From an uncultured Verrucomicrobiales bacterium (GTDB lineage Bacteria > Verrucomicrobiota > Verrucomicrobiia > Verrucomicrobiales > DEV007): a DNA stretch of 6,035 nt. Position numbers and translations under genes: made by a program. The notes beneath the pieces were generated by a model that was given only the letters and a program-made list of their open reading frames with translations, did not search any database and was not told the origin of the DNA. Where the stretch lies: the NCBI GenBank assembly GCA_937893785.1, contig CALCSP010000172.1:1-6035 (forward strand). The letters are read 5' to 3'. Below, piece after piece: positions 1 to 6,035 of this stretch. The first letter of the stretch is position 1; each line of letters starts with the position of its first letter.

Positions 1-58
1 ACCATGCTCAGATGGCACACCCCCACAAGCAACGTGCAATCTACGAACCAAATTCCCT

Positions 59-1645
59 TCACTTGGGCAAAGGATTACGCGCCGGATCATAAGGCATTCG
101 AGACCAATCCGAACAAAACGGCGTCGCCGGAAGGCCCGCACTGTTATAAAGGTTCCATGGCCGGCCAGGAATGGCTTCAGGATGGCAAGCATACCGAACA
201 GCAAGCGGGTTTTTTAGCCCTTGGCTTCTCACCTCAACAACGGATCCATCGATTCTGGCTGTAGCCCTTCGCCATCGCCCATCTTCTCCGCACAACTCAA
301 AACCGTTCAGGGGTATATCCGTTTGCATGATCCACTTTCCCACTCCTTGCATTTCCCCTGCTACCAACCCTCCCTCAGCATGATGAAATTCGACGACGAG
401 AGTGTCCCCGCGAACCGCCATTGCATGATAGACAGGGCCACTGGTTGGGACATCTTGCTTATGAATCTTTGCAAGCGGCCATCGCGCTAGGCGTTCCCCG
501 ACATCAATCTTGTTGGGCGGGTGAATATCACCCGCATTGTCGAGATCGATCGTTACCACCATACCGGAATTCTCCTGATCAAGTGCACGGAGTTGTTCTT
601 CACGTAAGTAGGTCCAAGCATAACTTTTCCATTGTGGTAACTGTACGAAGTAAATGGGTAAATTTGGCCTCCTCCAAACATGCCGCCAACCCTGTATCAA
701 GGCTCTCATCTTTTGGGAATAAAGCCTCGGATCCTCTCCGTGCCCGGAATTGGACTCACCCTGATACCAGATAGCCCCGCGGATTGCATAAGGCACCACT
801 GGAGCGATGCGACCGTTATAGATCGCTCCAGCAAGCCAGGCAGGGCTGCGAGCAAAAGTGCCACCAGGCAGTTTCCTGACCGCATGAATATCTCCTGCCT
901 TTGCCAGAGCAGCAAGCTTTTCAAGGGTCGGGTGACCGGTAAATGCCTCAACCGGAATATAGGGCTCGATCGGAGTTCCGCCCCATGAACAATCGATCAT
1001 CCCAATAGGGACATTCAATTCGTGGTAAAGACGACTAGCAAAGACAAAGGCAACTGCCGAGTGATTCACAACTGATCCCGGGCTGCATACATGCCAGCTA
1101 CCTCCAGTAAGATCACCCTGCGGTAACCGAGCATCCCGTTCATTAACCTTACGCATCCTGATACCATCAAAGTGCGCCCCGTTAACTAGTCTCCTGCCTT
1201 CAGGCAGGCGGCGAGCCATTTGCCCAGCGGTGTATGCCATATTGGACTGCCCTCCTGCAAACCACACCTCCCCCACCAACACGTCATCAATCTGCACCAC
1301 ATGCTTTCCGGAAACATCACGGATTCTCATCATTCTGCCCTCGGAATGCGCCTTCAGCGCATCAAGATGCACTTGCCAGCGCCCCTCATCATTGGTCTTT
1401 GCCATTACGGATTGGCCTGCAAACTCAACCACCACCAGCAGACCGGCATCCGCTCGGCCCCATATCGGAACCGGCAAATCACGCTGTAAAACCATATGGT
1501 CAGAAAAAATCCGAGCGGGACTCAGGGCACCGGGAAGAATGCCGGTCAGGAAAAAAAACAGGACGATCGTAAAAACTGCCCGCAAGGAGAAATGAGGTGC
1601 CCTTGGCAGACACTTCAACCTCCGTATTACCCACATCAGCTTCAC
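59..1645 (-). CDS. Sialate O-acetylesterase-like exported carbohydrate esterase (SASA family, SGNH hydrolase fold)
   Basis: Likely hydrolyses O-acetyl esters on sialic acids or other acetylated sugars outside the cytoplasm. Seen in the 528-residue product: a basic N-terminus followed by a hydrophobic stretch (about 23-41), which reads as a Sec signal peptide with a long n-region. The family N-terminal motif FSDHMVLQ is at 47-54. GQSNM at 132-136 gives nucleophile Ser134. Further family blocks are SWGGTPIEPY (220-229), WYQGESN (293-299) and DIHPPNK (373-379), which supplies the probable catalytic His375 with a nearby Asp. The C-terminal block with LYNSAGLPATPF (499-510) is also typical. Length is normal for the family and no catalytic block is missing. 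The start is GTG at 1645-1643, overlapping the upstream stop as GTGA; an ATG at codon 4 is an alternative. There is no strong ribosome binding site, so translation is probably coupled to the preceding gene. The true substrate (sialic acid, acetylated xylan or another glycan) cannot be read from the sequence. Confidence 0.93.
   Translation of the reverse strand: MKLMWVIRRLKCLPRAPHFSLRAVFTIVLFFFLTGILPGALSPARIFSDHMVLQRDLPVPIWGRADAGLLVVVEFAGQSVMAKTNDEGRWQVHLDALKAHSEGRMMRIRDVSGKHVVQIDDVLVGEVWFAGGQSNMAYTAGQMARRLPEGRRLVNGAHFDGIRMRKVNERDARLPQGDLTGGSWHVCSPGSVVNHSAVAFVFASRLYHELNVPIGMIDCSWGGTPIEPYIPVEAFTGHPTLEKLAALAKAGDIHAVRKLPGGTFARSPAWLAGAIYNGRIAPVVPYAIRGAIWYQGESNSGHGEDPRLYSQKMRALIQGWRHVWRRPNLPIYFVQLPQWKSYAWTYLREEQLRALDQENSGMVVTIDLDNAGDIHPPNKIDVGERLARWPLAKIHKQDVPTSGPVYHAMAVRGDTLVVEFHHAEGGLVAGEMQGVGKWIMQTDIPLNGFELCGEDGRWRRATARIDGSVVEVRSQGLKNPLAVRYACHPEAIPGRPWNLYNSAGLPATPFCSDWSRMPYDPARNPLPK
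799..831. repeat. Perfect 10-bp inverted repeat inside the esterase gene
   Basis: CTGGAGCGAT at 799-808 is exactly complementary to ATCGCTCCAG at 822-831, with a 13-base loop. It lies in the codons for residues about 272-283 of the esterase (AGAIYNGRIAP), a conserved part of the family. No T-run follows on either strand, so it is not an intrinsic terminator. It may be an mRNA hairpin or a coincidence of codon choice. Confidence 0.8.
1238..1252 (-). other. Catalytic serine motif GQSNM of the esterase
   Basis: These codons encode residues 132-136 of the SASA protein, with Ser134 as the predicted nucleophile. The motif follows VGEVWFAG, the usual strand leading into the nucleophile in this family, so the active site appears intact. 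Confidence 0.85.
1642..1645 (-). promoter_or_regulatory. GTGA stop/start overlap (probable translational coupling)
   Basis: The TGA stop of the cytochrome-like gene and the GTG start of the esterase gene share bases (GTGA on the minus strand). The only purine-rich element just upstream is GAGAG, about nine bases before the GTG, which is a weak ribosome binding site. A four-base overlap with a weak site and a GTG start usually means the downstream gene is translated by ribosomes that finish the upstream one. That would keep the esterase tied to synthesis of the cytochrome-like protein. Confidence 0.65.
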
Positions 1646-4560
1646 TGAAGGAAACTCTCATTGAGAATCACCGCCCTAATGAGGGGTTTTAGACGGAAAT
1701 CCTCCTTCTCAGCCCGCTCCACAATGGAATCCACAATCAGTGAATCCGCCGGGTTGAGCTCCCTAGCAAGAGCAAACCTGAGTAAATGCGCGGTAAAGGC
1801 CCGAGCAAAACGCCTATCCTCTTTTACCAGTGCCTGCTTGAAATTGACGATGCTATCGAAAGGATATTTCCTGAGCAATGTACCACTAGCATCCACATCC
1901 CTGCCGTTTTCATATTTATCCCGCCACCTACCGGTGATATCAAAGTTCTCGAGGGCAAAGCCAAGCGGATCCAGGCGTGAGTGACAACCCGCGCAGTCCG
2001 GGTTTTCCCGGTGCTTGGCAAACTTTTCGCGGATGGTCAGGTTTTTCGGGCCGCTATCCTCATTGAGGGGTGGCACGTCATTTGGTGGTGGTGGTGGTGG
2101 ATCGTTGAAGATCACCTCAATAATCCAAGCCCCGCGCGCAATGGGATGTGTCCTGTTTGTGCCATTGTTCATGCTTAGCATAGCAGCACTTGTAATGACG
2201 CCACCGTAGCGCGGGTCCGAGGCAGCCACTCGCTCAAAAGCCGTTGAGCGCAACTTGTTGCGGATCTCATCATCATAGCGCCGCTGCATATCTTGCTTGG
2301 ACTTGCGCAGATCTTGGTTTTTAGGAACCCTATTCAGCGCAATCTCCGACTCCTTGATTTTTTTCGTTAATTCGCTCCTCTTTGCTTTCTGATCAGCATT
2401 GAGGGCCAAGGATAAATCCTGCTCCGAGATATAAAGGGCACCATCACTGGAAGCGGCCACTTCCTCCGCACTAAGAGCGCGGTTATACAGCCGGGCACGG
2501 GCAAGGCTGACCGAAAGATACTTATTGCCACCAGGCGGCAGGTGACGCAGCCCGAAAATAACTGAGCTTTGGTTCTTTGGAAAGCGTGCTGCCCCCTTGC
2601 GATAGGGCTTTCCGTATGGCTGGCCATTACGATAAAGGATCGTTGTCCCGTCCTCCTTGTAAACCATGACCAAATGCAACTTCTCATTGGGCTTCTCCTC
2701 AGCTGTTGATCCCGGAAAATCCAAGGTCCGCGAATGACCATTGCTACCGGAAATCCAGTGCCTTCGCTTTCTTTCACCTAAGACAATGGTGTCAAAAAAA
2801 TCTCCCTGTCCTTGGATACCCATTACGCCACCCCCAGACTGATTGACATCATGCACCTTGCACCATACCTCCAGAGTTTTTGCCTTCAGGTCGATCGGCA
2901 ACTTAGCACTCTGCAAATAAGCCTTTTTAAGGACAATCATGCCCTCCTCATAGCGCGTCTTGCCGTGCGCCTTAAGGTCAAGTGAACCCACTGAGTCCTT
3001 GAGGTCGCCATTAAATTCCCAGACTGCATAAGGTTTCAGATCCACCGGCTTGGTAACGACTTTTTTTCTTCTTTCGTTAAGAATGGCCAGTCTTACCGGA
3101 TTAAGCAGGGCATCCAGCTCCGCATTTGTATTCTTGATGGCGGCACTAAGTGCCTGACGCTGCTCATCCCTTGCACGGTTTGCGGCAAGGATCTTTTCCG
3201 CATCAAAAGGCGGAACCTTAAAATCCGAAGTATACCAGTCCTCAAGAAAGGCACTGCGATAACTGAACTCCGGCTGAATCAGCTCAATAATGGGACGGTT
3301 CTCCACAAACACCGCATCAAAGAGCAGCAGTGGCTCACAGAGCATCTGTAGGCTGGCCGGATTGTTCTTGTCGATATTAAAGTAGCGCGATTTCTTGGGA
3401 TCTGGAGTGGCTGCCAAAATGTTTTCCAGTTGCATCCACTGGGATGGGAAAGTATCCAGAAAACGCTCAATCCTCGGGTCAGCAAGCATGCGGTTGATGC
3501 TTTGATTCAGGACGTCAGGCTTGGTAAGCTCACCGGATTTCGCCAGACGCAGAAGCTCATCATCAGGGGTGCTGGCCCACAGGAAATAGGATAAGTTTGT
3601 AGCCAGATTAAGTGCCCTGTCACCGGTAGAATGCCGATAGAGAAAAAGCGGTGAAGACAATGCAGCTGAAGCCACTTTTTTCATGGTGTCGGTAAACGGA
3701 ACCTTCTGTGCAATCTTTTTCAGCGCATACGTGGTATAACGTTCAATAATCTTTTGGTCAGCCCGCCCACGGAATGCACGAAAAAGGAAACCTTCGATGC
3801 GTTTGCGCACCTCGGCCGGTATATCAGCATCTTTAGCCGGAGGCTTAAAAAAGGTATTCCATGTCCCCACGCTTTGCTCATTAAAATCTGGACTCTCGAG
3901 AATGGAAAGGCTCAGTCGCAAAAAAGCCTCAAGCAGCAATGGCGAGAGGGTCAACTGATTGGCCTGATTGTCATATCCATGTGAAGCTCGCAGGTCCTGA
4001 GGGAAAGGCTTAACCTCGGCAAAACCACCAGCCGGATTCATTGCAAGGGAACGCACATTCACACGCCCTGGCATCTCCGGAGCATTGAGGTAAATGGTTT
4101 CCCGCGTCATCAGTTTCTCCGATAGCGCAAAGATGTCGCGGTTAATCTCAAAGAGGTCGCGGACGGTATTGTTATATTGGAAACGGTTTAGCCGCTGCAC
4201 CGGATTCGGCTCCGTTTTTGTGTTTTGTGCAGCTTTTTGGAGTAACCCTTTCAAGGAAGCCATGACCGTGCCACGACTTGCTGCATCCGGTTGAGGCTCG
4301 TCTTCTGGGGGCATGTCCCCCGAATCCATGACACCAAGCAGGTCCTGAATGAGTTCAGGCTTTGCAAGGAAGTCACTCATATTGTCGATCTCCTTGAGAT
4401 TAACTTTCCCCTTCACCTTGTCCCCGCCGTGGCACTTCACACAGTGACTGGCGAAAAACGGCTTCAATGTCTGACTGAATTCATCAGCCCCCCGTAAGAA
4501 TGATATCGAAATGAAGGGCAGAAATAAAACTGCTCTTCTAATAATCCATTTAGCCATCAT
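1642..4560 (-). CDS. Exported PSCyt1/DUF1592-family c-type cytochrome-like protein with internal LamG domain
   Basis: This 972-residue protein belongs to the planctomycete/verrucomicrobial cytochrome-like family whose enzymatic role is not established. Domains in order: signal peptide (about 1-25); PSCyt1 cytochrome domain with CVKCH at 40-44 and a possible axial Met83 in GDMPP; DUF1587 from RLNRFQYNNTVRDLF (about 123-190); DUF1595 (about 255-312); first part of DUF1592 (about 316-445); a LamG-like domain (about 510-705) between charged helices (about 452-500 and 712-772); the remainder of DUF1592 plus DUF1588 (about 775-885), with six prolines at 821-826 and CAGCH at 856-860; and DUF1585 (about 895-970). 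The two CxxCH motifs predict covalent haem and hence periplasmic maturation. It starts with tandem ATG codons; I take the first, though either could serve, since only a weak GGA lies upstream. It follows the DUF1552 gene by 56 bases and overlaps the esterase gene by four. No frameshift is seen. The redox partner and substrate are unknown. Confidence 0.93.
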   Translation of the reverse strand: MMAKWIIRRAVLFLPFISISFLRGADEFSQTLKPFFASHCVKCHGGDKVKGKVNLKEIDNMSDFLAKPELIQDLLGVMDSGDMPPEDEPQPDAASRGTVMASLKGLLQKAAQNTKTEPNPVQRLNRFQYNNTVRDLFEINRDIFALSEKLMTRETIYLNAPEMPGRVNVRSLAMNPAGGFAEVKPFPQDLRASHGYDNQANQLTLSPLLLEAFLRLSLSILESPDFNEQSVGTWNTFFKPPAKDADIPAEVRKRIEGFLFRAFRGRADQKIIERYTTYALKKIAQKVPFTDTMKKVASAALSSPLFLYRHSTGDRALNLATNLSYFLWASTPDDELLRLAKSGELTKPDVLNQSINRMLADPRIERFLDTFPSQWMQLENILAATPDPKKSRYFNIDKNNPASLQMLCEPLLLFDAVFVENRPIIELIQPEFSYRSAFLEDWYTSDFKVPPFDAEKILAANRARDEQRQALSAAIKNTNAELDALLNPVRLAILNERRKKVVTKPVDLKPYAVWEFNGDLKDSVGSLDLKAHGKTRYEEGMIVLKKAYLQSAKLPIDLKAKTLEVWCKVHDVNQSGGGVMGIQGQGDFFDTIVLGERKRRHWISGSNGHSRTLDFPGSTAEEKPNEKLHLVMVYKEDGTTILYRNGQPYGKPYRKGAARFPKNQSSVIFGLRHLPPGGNKYLSVSLARARLYNRALSAEEVAASSDGALYISEQDLSLALNADQKAKRSELTKKIKESEIALNRVPKNQDLRKSKQDMQRRYDDEIRNKLRSTAFERVAASDPRYGGVITSAAMLSMNNGTNRTHPIARGAWIIEVIFNDPPPPPPNDVPPLNEDSGPKNLTIREKFAKHRENPDCAGCHSRLDPLGFALENFDITGRWRDKYENGRDVDASGTLLRKYPFDSIVNFKQALVKEDRRFARAFTAHLLRFALARELNPADSLIVDSIVERAEKEDFRLKPLIRAVILNESFLQ
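1981..1995 (-). other. Second CxxCH motif CAGCH (DUF1588 region)
   Basis: These codons encode Cys856-Ala-Gly-Cys859-His860, followed by SRLDPLGFALENFD, the conserved DUF1588 context. The motif suggests a second covalently bound haem near the C-terminus. Haem occupancy at this site is inferred from the motif only. Confidence 0.75.
2083..2100. repeat. Trinucleotide repeat (TGG)6, encoding six prolines as CCA
   Basis: The plus strand has six perfect TGG units, read on the minus strand as six CCA codons for Pro821-Pro826. The proline run is a conserved feature of DUF1588-type proteins. The use of one identical codon throughout makes it a small microsatellite that could change length by slippage. 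Translation through it should depend on elongation factor P. Confidence 0.95.
2236..3219 (-). other. Helix-LamG-helix insertion within the DUF1592 region
   Basis: Sub-feature of the cytochrome-like gene, residues about 448-775. The DUF1592 sequence is recognisable up to FLEDWY (438-443) and resumes at RYGGVITSAAMLSM (784-797). Between them lie a charged helix (452-500), a LamG/concanavalin A-like beta domain, and a second Lys/Glu/Arg-rich helix (712-772). The LamG part opens with VWEFNGDLKDSVG (513-525), continues through LEVWCKVHD (563-571) and LHLVMVYKEDG (628-638), and closes with LARARLYNRALSAEEV (686-701), a characteristic LamG ending. Such domains usually bind glycans or proteins. The flanking helices could pair as a coiled-coil stalk. 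Boundaries are estimated by eye. Confidence 0.75.
4429..4443 (-). other. Haem-binding motif CVKCH (PSCyt1 domain)
   Basis: These codons encode Cys40-Val-Lys-Cys43-His44 of the cytochrome-like protein. This is a canonical CxxCH site for covalent haem c attachment, placed shortly after the signal peptide as in PSCyt1 domains. Met83 in the downstream GDMPP motif is a plausible sixth ligand, by analogy with the family. Confidence 0.85.
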
Positions 4561-4616
4561 GAGTCCAACGTGTGAATGTGAATGGGTTTAAAAAAATCAC
4601 CGGCAACTAAACGAAG
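4561..4616 (-). other. Short intergenic spacer between DUF1552 and cytochrome-like genes
   Basis: The 56-base spacer holds a run of seven T on the minus strand (4596-4590) and a tandem copy of a six-base GTGAAT unit on the plus strand (4572-4583). No stable hairpin precedes the T-run, so I do not call a terminator. Only a weak GGA lies before the ATGATG start. The spacing is compatible with co-transcription. Confidence 0.5.
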
Positions 4617-5975
4617 CTAGGTCCTCAGATTCAGGGTTCCCGTGCTGTCGGAAAAATGGCCAAGCTCAAGCCCCATCAACTGAGCGACACTAAGCCAGGC
4701 ATTACTGATGGGGGTTCCATTCTGGCATTGCACATGAACTCCATGTTTGAGTTGACCTTGGGCACCGCCAGCAAGGATAAGCGGCAGATCAAAATATTGA
4801 TGAGTCGCGCCATCACCCAGACCAACACCGCACGTGACAACGGAGTTATCCAACAGTGAACTGCCATCCACTTCCTTCATGCTTTTCATCTTGGATAAGA
4901 TGTATGCAAACTGCTCCATATGAAACAGGTCGATTTGCTGTAATTTCTTATACCCTTCCCCTTTTTGGTTGTGAGACATGTTATGATGGACGACCGGGCG
5001 CTCAAACACACCTTCATATAACATCGGGGCATTCCATCGCTCCGGGCCGATCATAAATGTGGAGACATTGGTAATTCCAGCCTGTAAGGCAGTAAGCATC
5101 AGATCTGCCTGCAGGCGAATATATTCTCCTCGAGGAATCACCTCATCGGCAGGTCGCTTGATTGGTGACTCGGCAATAAGCTTCTGCAGCCTTTTCATCC
5201 GAACCTCAATGTCGCGAATCATGGTCATATATTCATCAAGCACATCCCGATCATGATACCCCAGATTTTTTGACAATGACCTGGCATCATCGATCACAAG
5301 GCTACTTACTTCATCAAGATGCCTTTGATACCTGCTGCCGGAAAAAAGTCGGTCGTATAAATTCCTTGGGTCCTTGATAGAAGGTGCCATTTTATCAATG
5401 CCATACCATGAGATGTTATCAAACCGGGGTGATTCCTTTGGAGCGCGAAATCCATTGCAACTTATCTCAAGGGTCTTCAGTGATCCAGCCCCGCCCACCT
5501 TTTCACCAATGACATGGTCCAAAGTTCGTCCCTGCAAAAACTTTAGCTTTTTTCTCTTCGCTTCTTCCGGAGAAACACTACTCAAATAACAAGAGGCACC
5601 CTGCTCATGCGCATCGCCTCCCAGCTTATAGGGCCGATCAAGGCCCGTGATCAGCGAAATGTCGCCGGCATGACCTGCTAGCGGCTCCATTGTAGAGGTC
5701 AACTCCAGTGGATAAATACCCTCTGCTGTTTTTTCATCCAACTGTCTCTTCTTCTCGGAATTCTTGACTGTCACAAAACCCGGTGACTTTTTTTCCTCCT
5801 CGCCGGGGATAAAACAACGTCGGACTAGCCCATTGGGGATATAGACAATCACCAACTTCTTATCCGGCTTTGATACGGATTCTTTAGCCGCTAAATACGA
5901 GGGCAAAAACGGCAGTGCCAACATGGCACCATTACCGATCAGAAACTTTCTTCTGGTGTGCCTTCTGAGAGACAT
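4617..5975 (-). CDS. Tat-exported DUF1552 (HXXSHH family) protein
   Basis: Member of the DUF1552 family, which occurs next to DUF1592-type cytochromes in Planctomycetota and Verrucomicrobiota; its reaction is unknown. The 452-residue length is typical. The N-terminus has a twin-arginine motif, TRRKFLIG at 7-14, then a hydrophobic segment ending near LAA (28-30), so export as a folded, possibly cofactor-bearing protein is predicted. Family blocks seen are VIVYIPNG (42-49), GGDAHEQGAS (119-128), GRTLDHVIG (149-157), ISWYG followed by DPRNLYDRLF (188-211), LDEYMTMIRDIEVRM (246-260), LQADLMLTALQAGITNVSTFMIG (broadly 288-310), and a C-terminal region with LLDNSVV and FDLPLILAGG. The signature expected as HXXSHH reads HNMSHN at 331-336, so the last His is Asn. 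The ATG at 5975 directly precedes the Tat signal, which supports it as the start. It is the first complete gene of the block and sits one base after a possible upstream stop. Confidence 0.93.
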   Translation of the reverse strand: MSLRRHTRRKFLIGNGAMLALPFLPSYLAAKESVSKPDKKLVIVYIPNGLVRRCFIPGEEEKKSPGFVTVKNSEKKRQLDEKTAEGIYPLELTSTMEPLAGHAGDISLITGLDRPYKLGGDAHEQGASCYLSSVSPEEAKRKKLKFLQGRTLDHVIGEKVGGAGSLKTLEISCNGFRAPKESPRFDNISWYGIDKMAPSIKDPRNLYDRLFSGSRYQRHLDEVSSLVIDDARSLSKNLGYHDRDVLDEYMTMIRDIEVRMKRLQKLIAESPIKRPADEVIPRGEYIRLQADLMLTALQAGITNVSTFMIGPERWNAPMLYEGVFERPVVHHNMSHNQKGEGYKKLQQIDLFHMEQFAYILSKMKSMKEVDGSSLLDNSVVTCGVGLGDGATHQYFDLPLILAGGAQGQLKHGVHVQCQNGTPISNAWLSVAQLMGLELGHFSDSTGTLNLRT

Positions 5976-5976
5976 G

Positions 5977-6035
5977 TCAGGTCCACAAATCCGAGATCAC
6001 TCCATGACTGTCAGCATAGGATTCCATCTCAACAC
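5977..6035 (-). CDS. Possible 3' end of an upstream gene (partial, unidentified)
   Basis: On the minus strand, one frame is open from the window edge for 19 codons and ends in TGA one base before the DUF1552 ATG (TGACATG). The other two frames contain stops within these 60 bases. The encoded tail, ending ADSHGVISDLWT, does not identify a family. The very tight spacing matches the compact arrangement of the genes that follow, which favours a real operon member. However, 19 open codons can easily arise by chance, and this could instead be the DUF1552 leader or promoter region. Confidence 0.3.
   Translation of the reverse strand, partial: VEMESYADSHGVISDLWT

Noticed and set aside
1..58. Possible start of a downstream minus-strand gene near the left edge (an ATG at 5-3 and in-frame TTG/GTG upstream of it).
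   Set aside because: Too few codons remain to judge, no ribosome binding site is evident, and no protein motif is visible. No terminator was seen here either.
4..774. Plus-strand ORFs of 70-117 codons opposite the 3' half of the esterase gene.
   Set aside because: They mirror conserved esterase codons, have no ribosome binding sites I can support, and encode no recognisable domain.
1193..1208. CCTGCC-TTCA-GGCAGG hairpin inside the esterase gene.
   Set aside because: The stem is only 6 bp, there is no T-run, and it falls in codons for the repetitive peptide RRLPEGRRL, which explains the symmetry.
1220..1595. Three plus-strand frames open at the same time (1220-1489, 1230-1595, 1234-1572), opposite the esterase gene.
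   Set aside because: The minus strand here encodes the well-conserved N-terminal half of the SASA protein including its catalytic serine. The plus-strand products show no recognisable motif, and simultaneous opening of all three frames points to low stop-codon density from codon choice, not an antisense gene.
2367..2777. Minus-strand 136-codon ORF inside the LamG segment in another frame.
   Set aside because: It lies within a continuous, recognisable LamG coding sequence and its product lacks any motif; it is a shadow frame.
4590..4596. Run of seven T on the minus strand in the gap after the DUF1552 gene, as a possible terminator.
   Set aside because: No stable hairpin precedes it; only a four-base TTTA/TAAA match is visible, so read-through is more likely.
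1..6035. Searched for CRISPR arrays, tRNA or rRNA genes, insertion sequences, terminal inverted repeats and integration sites.
   Set aside because: None was seen; almost the entire window is occupied by three conserved minus-strand coding regions.

Overview
This window looks like chromosomal DNA from a member of the Planctomycetota/Verrucomicrobiota group, and Verrucomicrobiota seems slightly more likely. The argument rests on gene content. A PSCyt1/DUF1587/DUF1595/DUF1592/DUF1588/DUF1585 cytochrome-like protein beside a Tat-exported DUF1552 protein is a hallmark pair of these phyla and is rare elsewhere. Weak Shine-Dalgarno sequences and moderate base composition fit but are not diagnostic.

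All convincing genes lie on the minus strand, so the region reads right to left as one compact block. At the right edge, 19 open codons may be the tail of an upstream gene, ending one base before the next ATG. Next come a 452-residue DUF1552 protein (4617-5975), a 56-base gap, a 972-residue exported multi-domain c-type cytochrome-like protein (1642-4560), and a 528-residue sialate O-acetylesterase-like protein (59-1645). The last gene starts with GTG and overlaps the preceding stop by four bases (GTGA), which suggests translational coupling. No terminator or promoter was recognised, so the transcription unit probably extends beyond both edges. The plus strand carries only shadow frames.

All three full-length products carry export signals: a twin-arginine signal on the DUF1552 protein and Sec-type signals on the other two. 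The set is therefore periplasmic or cell-surface. The esterase has the Ser and His motifs of the SASA/SGNH family and would remove O-acetyl groups from glycans. The cytochrome-like protein has two CxxCH haem motifs, and its DUF1592 region is split by a LamG (concanavalin A-like) domain flanked by two charged, probably coiled-coil helices. The DUF1552 protein has the family layout but carries HNMSHN where the signature is HXXSHH. A joint role in processing acetylated extracellular polysaccharide is inference; the biochemical functions of the DUF1592 and DUF1552 families are not established to my knowledge.

The points most worth a second look are the helix-LamG-helix insertion, the coupling of a carbohydrate esterase to the cytochrome/DUF1552 pair, and the altered HXXSHH motif. 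Minor ones are a pure run of six CCA proline codons and a perfect 10-bp inverted repeat inside the esterase gene.
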